Translations under genes and position numbers: made by a program
Assembly (NCBI GenBank): GCA_945836565.1
Contig: CAMALN010000078.1
Location: forward strand, 1 to 7,118
DNA length: 7,118 nt
Reading direction: 5' to 3'
Source of the DNA: an uncultured Lachnospiraceae bacterium
Lineage (GTDB): Bacteria > Bacillota > Clostridia > Lachnospirales > Lachnospiraceae
Shown: in pieces, positions 1-5,804 of the stretch
Layout: the number at the start of each line of letters is the position of its first letter
How positions within the stretch are numbered: position 1 is the first letter of the stretch
The notes under the pieces: model-generated
Seen by the model: the letters and a program-made list of their open reading frames with translations, nothing else
Told to the model about the DNA's origin: nothing
Databases searched by the model: none

Positions 1-24
1 TATATATCAAGAAAGGAAATTGTT

Positions 25-699
25 ATGCCGGCAATTACGAATGATTGGGCACCTGCACTTGCCCCGGAATATAAAAAACCATATTATAAGGAATTATTTG
101 ATTTTGTGGGGCGCGAATATGCCACAAAACAGATTTTCCCGCCAAGTGACGATATCTTCAATGCATTTCACTTAACACCTTTATCAAAGGTAAAATGTGT
201 AATCATAGGGCAGGATCCATATCACAATGAAGGACAAGCGCACGGATTAAGCTTTTCTGTCAAGCCATCCGTTACTCCGCCACCTTCCCTGAAGAATATA
301 TACAAGGAGCTTCAGGACGACCTTGGCTGCTATATACCAAATAACGGTTATCTCGTAAAATGGGCCGAGCAGGGAGTTCTTATGTTAAATGCAGTATTAA
401 CTGTCCAGGCGCATAAAGCAAACTCACATCAGGGTCATGGCTGGGAGGAATTCACAGACGCGGTAATCCGCATAATAAATGAACAGGACAGGCCGATTGT
501 TTTTCTTCTGTGGGGAGCTTATGCCGGAAAAAAAGCTGAAATGCTAAATAATCCGAAGCACCTTGTCCTCAGGGCCGCCCATCCGTCACCATATTCAGCC
601 AATAAAGGCTTTATGGGATGTAAGCATTTCAGCAAGGCGAATGATTTTCTCCGTCAAAACGGAGTTGCCCCGATAGACTGGCAGATAGAGAACATTTGA
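25..699 (+). CDS. ung: Uracil-DNA glycosylase, family 1
   Basis: Removes uracil from DNA by cleaving the N-glycosidic bond, the first step of base excision repair after cytosine deamination or dUTP incorporation; cytoplasmic. The 224-residue length is normal for family 1. The water-activating motif GQDPYH is at residues 62-67 with catalytic Asp64. GLSFSV (74-79) carries the uracil-stacking Phe77. Asn122 in LMLNAVLTV is the uracil-recognition Asn. The block FLLWGAYA is at 160-167, and HPSPYS at 186-191 supplies catalytic His186. The start is supported by AAAGGAAA shortly upstream of the ATG. One oddity: the usual HPSPLS leucine, which intercalates into the DNA, is Tyr190 here. The promoter lies outside the window. 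The phosphatase gene follows after 46 bp on the same strand and is probably co-transcribed. Function is secure from motifs. Confidence 0.97.
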   Translation: MPAITNDWAPALAPEYKKPYYKELFDFVGREYATKQIFPPSDDIFNAFHLTPLSKVKCVIIGQDPYHNEGQAHGLSFSVKPSVTPPPSLKNIYKELQDDLGCYIPNNGYLVKWAEQGVLMLNAVLTVQAHKANSHQGHGWEEFTDAVIRIINEQDRPIVFLLWGAYAGKKAEMLNNPKHLVLRAAHPSPYSANKGFMGCKHFSKANDFLRQNGVAPIDWQIENI

Positions 700-745
700 C
701 AGAAGATAATTTTTTTAACCAAAATAAAGTGAGGTAATAATTCTT

Positions 746-1372
746 ATGGAAATATATATTGTAAGACATGGTGAAACACTGTGGAACAAGGACAAACGAC
801 TCCAGGGGCGCACAGATATCGAATTGTCTGATTACGGACGCAAATTAGCGACAGAAACCGGCGAAGCTCTGGCAGATACCCGTATAGACCATATATTCTC
901 AAGTCCGCTCAAAAGAGCCTATGAGACAGCGACTCTTATACGGGGCAGCCGTGATATCCCTATCACAACAGATGAGCGTCTTAAAGAATTGTCCTTCGGG
1001 CACTATGAGGGTGATAATTTTTCAGAGCTTATCAGGGATGATTCCCTGACCTTCAAATACTTCTTCAAGCAGCCGCAGCTGTATGTACCTGCCGAAGATG
1101 CCGAAAGTCTCGAGGAGCTTATCGAGCGAGCCGGTGATTTCATGAAAACCGTGATAGAGCCTATGGCTTCCGATAAAGAAAATGAGCGCGTCATGATTGT
1201 AGCTCACGGCGCACTCAACAAAGCAATTATGTCTTATATAAAGGGGCATTCCACAGAATATTTCTGGTCAGGCGGTTTACAGCAAAACTGTAACGTAATT
1301 ATAGTTGATTACAACGCTGAAAAGAAGCAATATTCTATAATTGATGAGACTCGTCTATTCTATCAGGAATAG
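746..1372 (+). CDS. Histidine phosphatase family protein (phosphoglycerate mutase-like)
   Basis: A 208-residue cytoplasmic member of the histidine phosphatase superfamily, which uses a phosphohistidine intermediate to remove or move phosphate groups. The RHGET motif at 7-11 holds nucleophile His8 and Arg7. SSPLKRAYETA at 52-62 supplies the second arginine (Arg57). LKELSFGHYEG at 79-89 supplies the likely proton donor Glu81, and VAHGALNKA supplies the second histidine, His154, so the active site looks complete. Length and sequence resemble the broad-specificity phosphatases annotated PhoE, GpmB or CobC-like; the substrate cannot be read from the sequence. No cobalamin genes are nearby, so a CobC (alpha-ribazole phosphatase) role has no local support. 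GTGAGGT precedes the ATG by about 10 bases. The last 38 bp overlap the 3' end of the convergent membrane-protein gene. Confidence 0.93.
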   Translation: MEIYIVRHGETLWNKDKRLQGRTDIELSDYGRKLATETGEALADTRIDHIFSSPLKRAYETATLIRGSRDIPITTDERLKELSFGHYEGDNFSELIRDDSLTFKYFFKQPQLYVPAEDAESLEELIERAGDFMKTVIEPMASDKENERVMIVAHGALNKAIMSYIKGHSTEYFWSGGLQQNCNVIIVDYNAEKKQYSIIDETRLFYQE

Positions 1373-2399
1373 GCGATTCCTTTTTGTCCTTCTTATTCAA
1401 AAGCAGGGCAGGGAACAGCCCGAACAAAAATGGTACTATCCATGTAAAAAATCTATACACTACCAGAGCTGCTGCAATTGAGTGATCATCAGGGATTATC
1501 GCACCGAAGAATATTGCGAACATAAGCTCAAGCGTTCCCATGCCTGACGGCGCAAGCATAACGCAGCCCAGCATATTTACCACTGCCATTATCGCAAGAC
1601 ACATAAACAGATTTTCTTTAAAATCCTGGTAGAAATAAACTCCCGGTATCATATACCAACAGGCAAGCTTCAGAACATCAAGTGCGATAACCTGAAGAAA
1701 TACCTTCTTGTTGTGCCATACTATCCTTCCCTGATCCTGCAGATTATCTATAGCATGCTGCGCATCAGCAAGTCTTGCATAAAGCTTACTACCTTTTTTC
1801 ACAAGCTTATATGCTATCCCCATAACGATATTGGATATGGTCTTGGATACAGTAATCAAAAACAGAGCCAGGCAAATCAGCGATATAACAATAACTCCAG
1901 CTATCATATAACCTGTGTACTCCAGCACCTGCCTGTCACCTATTATTATCAGCACCACAAAGGAGGCGACTCCGACTATACCTATAGTAATCTTTTGAAA
2001 GGTATACTGTACTATAGACATACCGGTTGCCCTGCTTACATCTATGCCCTTCGTGCTATAATAATAAACCTGCGCTATACCATTTCCGCTCCCGAATGTC
2101 GCAAGTCTGTAAAACGCACACATATAAGTACATGCTATGCCCTGAGGTATAGTCAGAGTATTTTCGCCTGTATGCGTCATCCTGCTTATAACGGTTCCCT
2201 CTGCTATAAAATACAGATTTGCAAGCGCAAAGCACACAAATATAACCGGCTTTGGACTCTCAGCCACCTCAGCCAGCGCTTCAAGCATAAATTCCTTTTT
2301 CTTGATAAACGCAAAGGCAAGCAGTCCTAAAACCAACACCCATTTGACCAGATTCTGTATTCTTTTCTTCTTGTCCATTCCAGCTACGCTTTTTTCCAT
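1335..2399 (-). CDS. UPF0104/YbhN-type (LPG synthase TM / flippase-like) integral membrane protein
   Basis: A 354-residue multi-pass membrane protein. Hydrophobic segments occur near residues 17-32, 51-71, 138-153, 160-185, 232-258, 265-303 and 308-335, with a lysine-rich N-terminus and a charged C-terminal tail. The block APSGMGTLE near residue 285 and the upstream YRLATFGSGNG segment are hallmarks of the lysylphosphatidylglycerol-synthase transmembrane domain family (AglD/YbhN/UPF0104). Members are proposed to act in lipid or glycolipid transfer or flipping. There is no C-terminal aminoacyl-transferase domain, so it is not a full MprF. The ATG at 2399 directly follows an in-frame TAG and has AGAGGA 12 bases upstream. 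It overlaps the end of the hydrolase gene by 16 bp, suggesting translational coupling. A second Met at residue 8 (2378) is a weaker alternative. The specific substrate is unknown. Confidence 0.85.
   Translation of the reverse strand: MEKSVAGMDKKKRIQNLVKWVLVLGLLAFAFIKKKEFMLEALAEVAESPKPVIFVCFALANLYFIAEGTVISRMTHTGENTLTIPQGIACTYMCAFYRLATFGSGNGIAQVYYYSTKGIDVSRATGMSIVQYTFQKITIGIVGVASFVVLIIIGDRQVLEYTGYMIAGVIVISLICLALFLITVSKTISNIVMGIAYKLVKKGSKLYARLADAQHAIDNLQDQGRIVWHNKKVFLQVIALDVLKLACWYMIPGVYFYQDFKENLFMCLAIMAVVNMLGCVMLAPSGMGTLELMFAIFFGAIIPDDHSIAAALVVYRFFTWIVPFLFGLFPALLLNKKDKKESPIPDRIDESHQL
1365..1385 (+). terminator. Intrinsic terminator of the ung-phosphatase transcript
   Basis: AGGAAT (1365-1370) pairs with ATTCCT (1376-1381) around a 5-base AGGCG loop, followed directly by a T run (1381-1385). 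The phosphatase stop codon TAG (1370-1372) lies inside the hairpin. The structure is also inside the coding end of the opposing membrane-protein gene. The stem is only 6 bp, so it may be a modest terminator. An overlapping alternative hairpin (1351-1376) could compete with it or help it. Confidence 0.6.
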
Positions 2400-3286
2400 C
2401 TAATGTAATTATCCTCTTTTACCGCTACCAATTCTCCCTTGTTGTAAAGATACGTCACATAAGCTCTGATGACTCCTCCTTCAACAGCATATTTGTACAT
2501 CGTAAGCTTATATCCGTATCTGTCGAAGACCTCACTTATTATATCATCCAGACATTTTGGCGTTGTACAAATATCAAGTATAAGCTCTATATTTTCCTTC
2601 ATCACACTTATATTCGCTTCAGCCAGCTTCGATATATCCTCCGTTATACCTCCATGGTACGGAACAAATACCTTCCCCTTAAGCCCCTTCATAAGCTCCA
2701 GGCTTTCAAGTTGCTTGTCTATATCATATACATATATAAGCTTATGCCCCTTCAGGGTATCCACGCTTACAACACCATCTCCAAGGAAATATACCTCATC
2801 AGCTGTCTTAACAGCGAACATCTCGATACAATGCCCCGGTATCTCAATTATAGATAACCCCTCCGGCATCTCAAGCTCTGATATATCATATGCCTCACAT
2901 GGCGGTGCGTAAAAATAATTATTCAGTACTTCCTTTACGGGATTGCCGCCCCATACGACAGACGGGCATATATCATAATTAGATATCATCGCAGCATTTA
3001 TCTTCTGTGAATACGCCTTACAGCCATATTTTTCTATAAAATATCTGTTTCCTCCACTGTGGTCTGCATGATAATGCGTATTCAGGATAAGCGACACCCT
3101 AAAGCCCGCTTTGACCAATGCTTCGTCAATCTCCCTTGCGGCTGCTTCATCGACTCCTGTATCTATAATACAAACCTCGCTATACCCATCTGCTTCCTTC
3201 AATATATACACGCCAACCTTAAATGGCCCGTCTGCGCAAAATGTTCTCTCACCCAACTTTATCAGTTCCAACTCTGTTTCCTCCAT
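2384..3286 (-). CDS. Metallo-beta-lactamase-fold hydrolase
   Basis: A 300-residue cytoplasmic MBL-fold metallohydrolase. The metal-binding set is complete: THYHADHSGGN at 70-80 gives His71, His73, Asp75 and His76; IPGH gives His152; FLGDGVV gives Asp170; VPYHGG gives His211. These would bind a dinuclear metal centre. The C-terminal 60-70 residues (from about 235) look like the helical or winged-helix appendix seen in glyoxalase-II-like and LACTB2-like MBL proteins, so a thioester, lactone or similar hydrolase is plausible; the substrate cannot be inferred. No signal peptide is seen, which argues against a secreted antibiotic beta-lactamase. The ATG at 3286 has no strong ribosome binding site directly upstream, which is a weakness of this start. 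The gene overlaps the downstream membrane-protein start by 16 bp and is probably in one operon with it. Confidence 0.92.
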   Translation of the reverse strand: MEETELELIKLGERTFCADGPFKVGVYILKEADGYSEVCIIDTGVDEAAAREIDEALVKAGFRVSLILNTHYHADHSGGNRYFIEKYGCKAYSQKINAAMISNYDICPSVVWGGNPVKEVLNNYFYAPPCEAYDISELEMPEGLSIIEIPGHCIEMFAVKTADEVYFLGDGVVSVDTLKGHKLIYVYDIDKQLESLELMKGLKGKVFVPYHGGITEDISKLAEANISVMKENIELILDICTTPKCLDDIISEVFDRYGYKLTMYKYAVEGGVIRAYVTYLYNKGELVAVKEDNYIRWKKA

Positions 3287-3298
3287 CGGGTCTCATTA

Positions 3299-3327
3299 GG
3301 TATAATATACCACTCTATATTATCCAA
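3299..3327 (-). promoter_or_regulatory. Possible promoter and small palindrome upstream of the MBL hydrolase gene
   Basis: Reading the - strand, TTGGAT (3327-3322) and TATACC (3304-3299) are separated by 17 bases. An alternative pair is TTGTAT (3332-3327) and TATTAT (3307-3302) with 19 bases. Both are imperfect. The putative -10 overlaps a 13-bp perfect palindrome, GGTATA-A-TATACC (3299-3311), which could be an operator or just AT-rich chance. A promoter is expected here because the cotJ terminator lies just upstream. Confidence 0.25.
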
Positions 3328-3347
3328 TACAATAATACATTTTATGC

Positions 3348-3384
3348 AAAAAGTCAGCGCCCTCATATTCATAAGGACGCTGAC
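3348..3384 (-). terminator. Intrinsic terminator of the cotJABC operon
   Basis: GTCAGCG (3353-3359) pairs with CGCTGAC (3378-3384). After one C/A mismatch, CCT (3361-3363) pairs with AGG (3374-3376), leaving a 10-base loop. On the - strand the hairpin is followed by five T residues (3352-3348). It sits 39 bases past the cotJC stop and separates the coat operon from the MBL hydrolase gene. Confidence 0.85.
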
Positions 3385-3423
3385 CGCTTCATCTATATAA
3401 TGTAATTAAATCTCAAATCTTTT

Positions 3424-4050
3424 TTATTTCTTACAATCCACACACGGAGCAGACCTGTCAAATGCAGGGTTCATAGCATAGAAATTCTTCTGTCCCATTC
3501 TGTCTACCACAATTCTCATACATTCTCCAAAACGCTGGAAATGTGCTATCTCTCTTGCGCGCAGGAACTTGATAGGCTCATATACATCCGGATAATCACG
3601 GCAGAGCCTTAATATATTGTCATAGGTCGACCGAGCCTTCTGCTCTGCCGCCATATCCTCATACAAATCCGTCAGAGTATCGCCCTTACTTTGGAATTGA
3701 TTTGCATTAAACGGTACTCCTCCTGCTGCCTGAGGCCAGATACCTACCGTATGGTCCACATAATATTTGTCAAAGCCCGAAGCCTTTATCTCCTCCATAG
3801 ACAAATCCTTCGTCAGCTGATATACAATCGTACCGACAATTTCGAGATGACCCAGCTCCTCTGTACCTATATCTGTCAGAGTTGCCATACATTCCTTATA
3901 AGGCATAGCGTACCGTTGCGACAGATATCTCATCGATGCTCCCATCTCTCCGTCAGGACCTCCGTACTGGCTGATTATATCCTGGGCAAGCTTTGCATTG
4001 GTCTCCTTGATATTCACAGGAAATTGAAGTCTCTTTTCATATACCCACAT
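3424..4050 (-). CDS. cotJC: Spore coat protein CotJC, manganese-catalase family
   Basis: A 208-residue protein of the CotJC/manganese-catalase family, known as an inner spore-coat component; Mn-catalases convert hydrogen peroxide to water and oxygen. It has the four-helix-bundle, ferritin-like pattern. Likely dimanganese ligands are Glu35 (GEMGASMRYL), Glu65 and His68 (EELGHLEIVG), Glu136 (AAEQKARSTY), and His170 with nearby Glu167 (REIAHFQRFGE), so the site appears intact. It lacks the long C-terminal tail of the larger Mn-catalases and ends in a CxxC pair (Cys203, Cys206), possibly for coat cross-linking. Its ATG shares one base with the cotJB stop (TAATG), a classical translational coupling. 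An in-frame TAG two codons upstream excludes an earlier start. AAGGAG lies about 13 bases upstream. Expression in the sporulating mother cell is inferred from the family. Confidence 0.95.
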   Translation of the reverse strand: MWVYEKRLQFPVNIKETNAKLAQDIISQYGGPDGEMGASMRYLSQRYAMPYKECMATLTDIGTEELGHLEIVGTIVYQLTKDLSMEEIKASGFDKYYVDHTVGIWPQAAGGVPFNANQFQSKGDTLTDLYEDMAAEQKARSTYDNILRLCRDYPDVYEPIKFLRAREIAHFQRFGECMRIVVDRMGQKNFYAMNPAFDRSAPCVDCKK

Positions 4051-4313
4051 TATCTACCACACTCTCCTTCCCATGGCCATGGCTGATTGATATAGCTCCA
4101 GCCATCGTCAGTATCCACGTTATATCTGCAAAGTGCCCCATAATTCTCCGTATATTCACGCATAGCTTCCATACGGAGCTTCTTGTAGGTGTTGTATGCC
4201 TCCATCGCATCCTCACAACAAGGATGGGTATCCAGAAAGAGAGTTATATCATCCAGCATAAAAGTATACTGGTTTATATCAGTTAATAGCTGCTGCTTTG
4301 TCTTGTTACACAT
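4050..4313 (-). CDS. cotJB: Spore coat protein CotJB
   Basis: An 87-residue small spore-coat protein. The family core is easily recognised: a helical N-terminal half with LLTDINQYTFMLDDITLFLD, then THPCCEDAMEAY, and a C-terminal block ending in YINQPWPWEGEC. CotJB is a mother-cell-made coat component, encoded between CotJA and CotJC in Bacilli and Clostridia. It has no enzymatic motif, signal peptide or membrane segment. The start at 4313 lies one base after the cotJA stop and is served by AAGGGGGAAG inside the end of cotJA. Its stop overlaps the cotJC start by one base. Five cysteines in 87 residues, including an adjacent pair, suit a cross-linked coat, although that role is inferred. Confidence 0.95.
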   Translation of the reverse strand: MCNKTKQQLLTDINQYTFMLDDITLFLDTHPCCEDAMEAYNTYKKLRMEAMREYTENYGALCRYNVDTDDGWSYINQPWPWEGECGR

Positions 4314-4314
4314 A

Positions 4315-4590
4315 TTACTTCCCCCTTACTCCGCAAAATATGAGATTCAATTCCGGGAAGGCAGTTCCCTCACAAAATGCTTCGCAGGGTTTATATAAGC
4401 TGTTCCATTTCTGCATAGGTACATACGCCATGCCAATCGGCATATGCTCCTTATTATCACAGTCCATAGAAGCATGAATTTTTTCATGCTCCCGGCGATG
4501 CTCCATATCAGGACAGCAGGGTTTTCTATTTGGCATCACAGGCTGAGCATAGCACTGCCTGGGTTTATTGTATGCTCTTTGCATATCCAC
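4315..4590 (-). CDS. cotJA: Spore coat-associated protein CotJA
   Basis: A protein of about 91 residues identified by its C-terminal block YVPMQKWNSLYKP...GTAFPELNL, typical of CotJA, and by its place directly before cotJB and cotJC. The N-terminal half is variable and rich in Cys, His and Met; about seven cysteines occur in total. An open frame reaches back to a GTG at 4632. That version would translate the ribosome binding site AGAGGAGGT (4605-4597) as Arg-Gly-Gly and would run through a hairpin, so it is rejected. The GTG at 4590 is 6 bases after AGGAGGT and is the preferred start. The ATG at 4584 (89 residues) is 12 bases away and is the alternative. CotJA is thought to help assemble CotJC into the coat. 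The stop lies one base from cotJB. Confidence 0.87.
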   Translation of the reverse strand: MDMQRAYNKPRQCYAQPVMPNRKPCCPDMEHRREHEKIHASMDCDNKEHMPIGMAYVPMQKWNSLYKPCEAFCEGTAFPELNLIFCGVRGK

Positions 4591-4596
4591 AATATT

Positions 4597-4605
4597 ACCT
4601 CCTCT
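4597..4605 (-). promoter_or_regulatory. Strong ribosome binding site of cotJA
   Basis: AGAGGAGGT on the - strand is a near-perfect anti-16S match. Its 6-base distance to the GTG at 4590 and 12-base distance to the ATG at 4584 is what decides the start of cotJA. Confidence 0.8.
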
Positions 4606-4608
4606 ACA

Positions 4609-4629
4609 TCTTCGGAACACCTCCGAAGA
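4609..4629 (-). other. Hairpin in the cotJ 5' leader
   Basis: A perfect 8-bp stem (TCTTCGGA with TCCGAAGA) with a 5-base GGTGT loop sits 3 bases upstream of the cotJA ribosome binding site. It has no T run after it on either strand, so it is not an intrinsic terminator. It may stabilise the mRNA or tune translation of the coat operon; function is inferred. Confidence 0.6.
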
Positions 4630-4643
4630 CACGTTATAATTCC

Positions 4644-4651
4644 ATAATATG
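4644..4651 (-). promoter_or_regulatory. Possible sporulation-sigma -10 element of cotJABC
   Basis: CATATTAT on the - strand fits the CATAnnnT pattern shared by the -10 regions of mother-cell sigma factors E and K, and lies about 54 bases before the cotJA start. I see no convincing -35 partner at the usual spacing. The family expectation (cotJ is sigma-E controlled in Bacillus subtilis) and the terminator upstream both require a promoter in 4591-4690. Confidence 0.3.
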
Positions 4652-4685
4652 CAACAACATTTGTGGTGCTACCATATCGCATACG

Positions 4686-4712
4686 AAAAATGGCACACCC
4701 AAGGGTGTGCCA
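4686..4712 (-). terminator. Intrinsic terminator of cysK
   Basis: A perfect inverted repeat, TGGCACACCC (4691-4700) against GGGTGTGCCA (4703-4712), with two bases between the arms, folds into a GC-rich hairpin. On the - strand it is followed by five T residues (4690-4686). It is 15 bases past the cysK stop. Confidence 0.9.
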
Positions 4713-4727
4713 CACATATTACAAATA

Positions 4728-5666
4728 TTATTCATTACTAAAGAGTGCAGTTGACAGATATCTGTCTCCTGAATCAGGGAGTAAAACCACAATATTCTTG
4801 CCCTTGTTCTCAGGTCTTTTAGCAAGAATTGTAGCTGCCTTAAGTGCAGCTCCTGAGGAAATGCCAACAAGGACACCCTCTGAGGTAGCAAATGCTCTGC
4901 CTTCTGCAAATGCATCCTCATTCTCTATAGCAATTATTTCATCATATATATCAGTATTTAATACATCCGGTACAAAGCCTGCACCAATTCCCTGTATCTT
5001 ATGCGCTCCCGGAACTCCTGTTGAAAGCACCGCACTTGACGCCGGTTCTACAGCAACAACCTTCACATCAGGATTTTGCGACTTCAGATACTCTCCTACA
5101 CCGGTCACAGTTCCTCCTGTACCAACTCCGGCTACGAAGATATCTACCTTTCCGTCAGTCTGCTCCCATATCTCAGGTCCTGTAGTAGCCTTATGAACAG
5201 CCGGGTTTGCCGGATTCACAAACTGTCCAAGTATAACAGCTCCCGGTATCTCAGCCTTCAACTCATCTGCCTTTGCAATGGCACCCTTCATTCCCTTTGC
5301 ACCTTCTGTAAGTACAAGCTCTGCTCCGTATGCCTTAAGAAGATTTCTTCTCTCAACACTCATTGTGTCCGGAAGAGTAAGTATAGCTCTGTAGCCCTTT
5401 GCTGTTGCTACTGATGCAAGACCTATTCCGGTATTGCCCGAGGTCGGTTCTATAATTGTAGCTCCCGGCTTTAGTATACCCTTCTTCTCAGCATCCTCTA
5501 TCATAGCCAAAGCAATTCTGTCCTTTACCGAGCCCGCAGGATTCAGGTATTCCAGCTTCGCCAAAATCTGTGCATCCTCTACTCCTGCTTTCTTTGCATA
5601 TCTGCTTACTCTAAGAAGTGGTGTGTTACCAACTAATTCCAATGCGCTCTCTTTGATATCTCCCAT
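4728..5666 (-). CDS. cysK: Cysteine synthase A (O-acetylserine sulfhydrylase)
   Basis: PLP-dependent enzyme that makes L-cysteine and acetate from O-acetylserine and sulfide, the last step of cysteine biosynthesis; cytoplasmic. The length of 312 residues is typical. [10 protein letters not shown] is at 10-19. [11 protein letters not shown] (42-52) carries the PLP Schiff-base Lys48. The substrate-binding loop TSGNTG is at 75-80, and the phosphate-binding GVGTGGT at 180-186. [12 protein letters not shown] (222-233) and the late GISSGAA and PDSGDRY blocks match the CysK type rather than cystathionine beta-synthase. AAAGGAG sits 8 bases before the ATG. The gene has its own perfect-consensus promoter, a palindromic candidate operator and a strong terminator, so it is probably a single-gene, regulated transcript. 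No cysE or sulfate-reduction genes are visible in the window. Confidence 0.97.
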   Translation of the reverse strand: MGDIKESALELVGNTPLLRVSRYAKKAGVEDAQILAKLEYLNPAGSVKDRIALAMIEDAEKKGILKPGATIIEPTSGNTGIGLASVATAKGYRAILTLPDTMSVERRNLLKAYGAELVLTEGAKGMKGAIAKADELKAEIPGAVILGQFVNPANPAVHKATTGPEIWEQTDGKVDIFVAGVGTGGTVTGVGEYLKSQNPDVKVVAVEPASSAVLSTGVPGAHKIQGIGAGFVPDVLNTDIYDEIIAIENEDAFAEGRAFATSEGVLVGISSGAALKAATILAKRPENKGKNIVVLLPDSGDRYLSTALFSNE

Positions 5667-5723
5667 AATTCTCTCTCCTTTTTAATCTTATTTTTATTAT
5701 ATTCTTATCTCAGCTTTTGTATT

Positions 5724-5740
5724 CCTACTATCTTAGTAGG
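5724..5740. promoter_or_regulatory. Palindromic candidate operator of cysK
   Basis: A perfect 17-bp inverted repeat, CCTACTA-N3-TAGTAGG, lies about 11-27 bases downstream of the predicted transcription start, a place where a bound repressor would block RNA polymerase. Cysteine genes in Firmicutes are commonly repressed by Rrf2-family CymR-like regulators, so such a regulator is a reasonable guess, but the binding protein cannot be named from this sequence. An RNA hairpin role is less likely because no T run follows. Confidence 0.6.
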
Positions 5741-5757
5741 TTTTATAGGATATAGTG

Positions 5758-5786
5758 ATTATATTCCCGGAAATATCATTTGTCAA
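5758..5786 (-). promoter_or_regulatory. Consensus sigma-A promoter of cysK
   Basis: On the - strand, TTGACA (5786-5781) and TATAAT (5763-5758) are separated by exactly 17 bases, a perfect match to the housekeeping consensus. Transcription should start near 5751, giving a leader of about 85 bases before the cysK ATG. Confidence 0.88.
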
Positions 5787-5804
5787 TAACATTTTAAAAT
5801 TTTT

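Noticed and set aside
696..701. TTGACA overlapping the ung stop codon, as a -35 for the phosphatase gene
   Set aside because: No acceptable -10 occurs 16-18 bases downstream; co-transcription with ung is simpler.
1713..2330. Long + strand open frame of about 205 codons opposite the membrane-protein gene
   Set aside because: It is antisense to a gene with clear family motifs, its product is Tyr/Ser/Cys/His-rich with no recognisable domain, and it lacks a convincing ribosome binding site.
3424..4590. CotJC as a general vegetative manganese catalase outside a coat operon
   Set aside because: The direct coupling to cotJB and cotJA and the short C-terminus point to the spore-coat family member.
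4609..4629. Leader hairpin of cotJA as an intrinsic terminator
   Set aside because: No T run follows on either strand.
4663..5196. + strand open frame of about 177 codons opposite cysK
   Set aside because: It is a shadow of cysK, is Ser/Thr/Pro-rich, and runs across the cysK terminator hairpin.
5667..5751. T-box or SAM riboswitch in the cysK leader
   Set aside because: The leader is only about 85 bases, with no terminator hairpin and no T-box or SAM core motif; the palindrome is better explained as a DNA operator.
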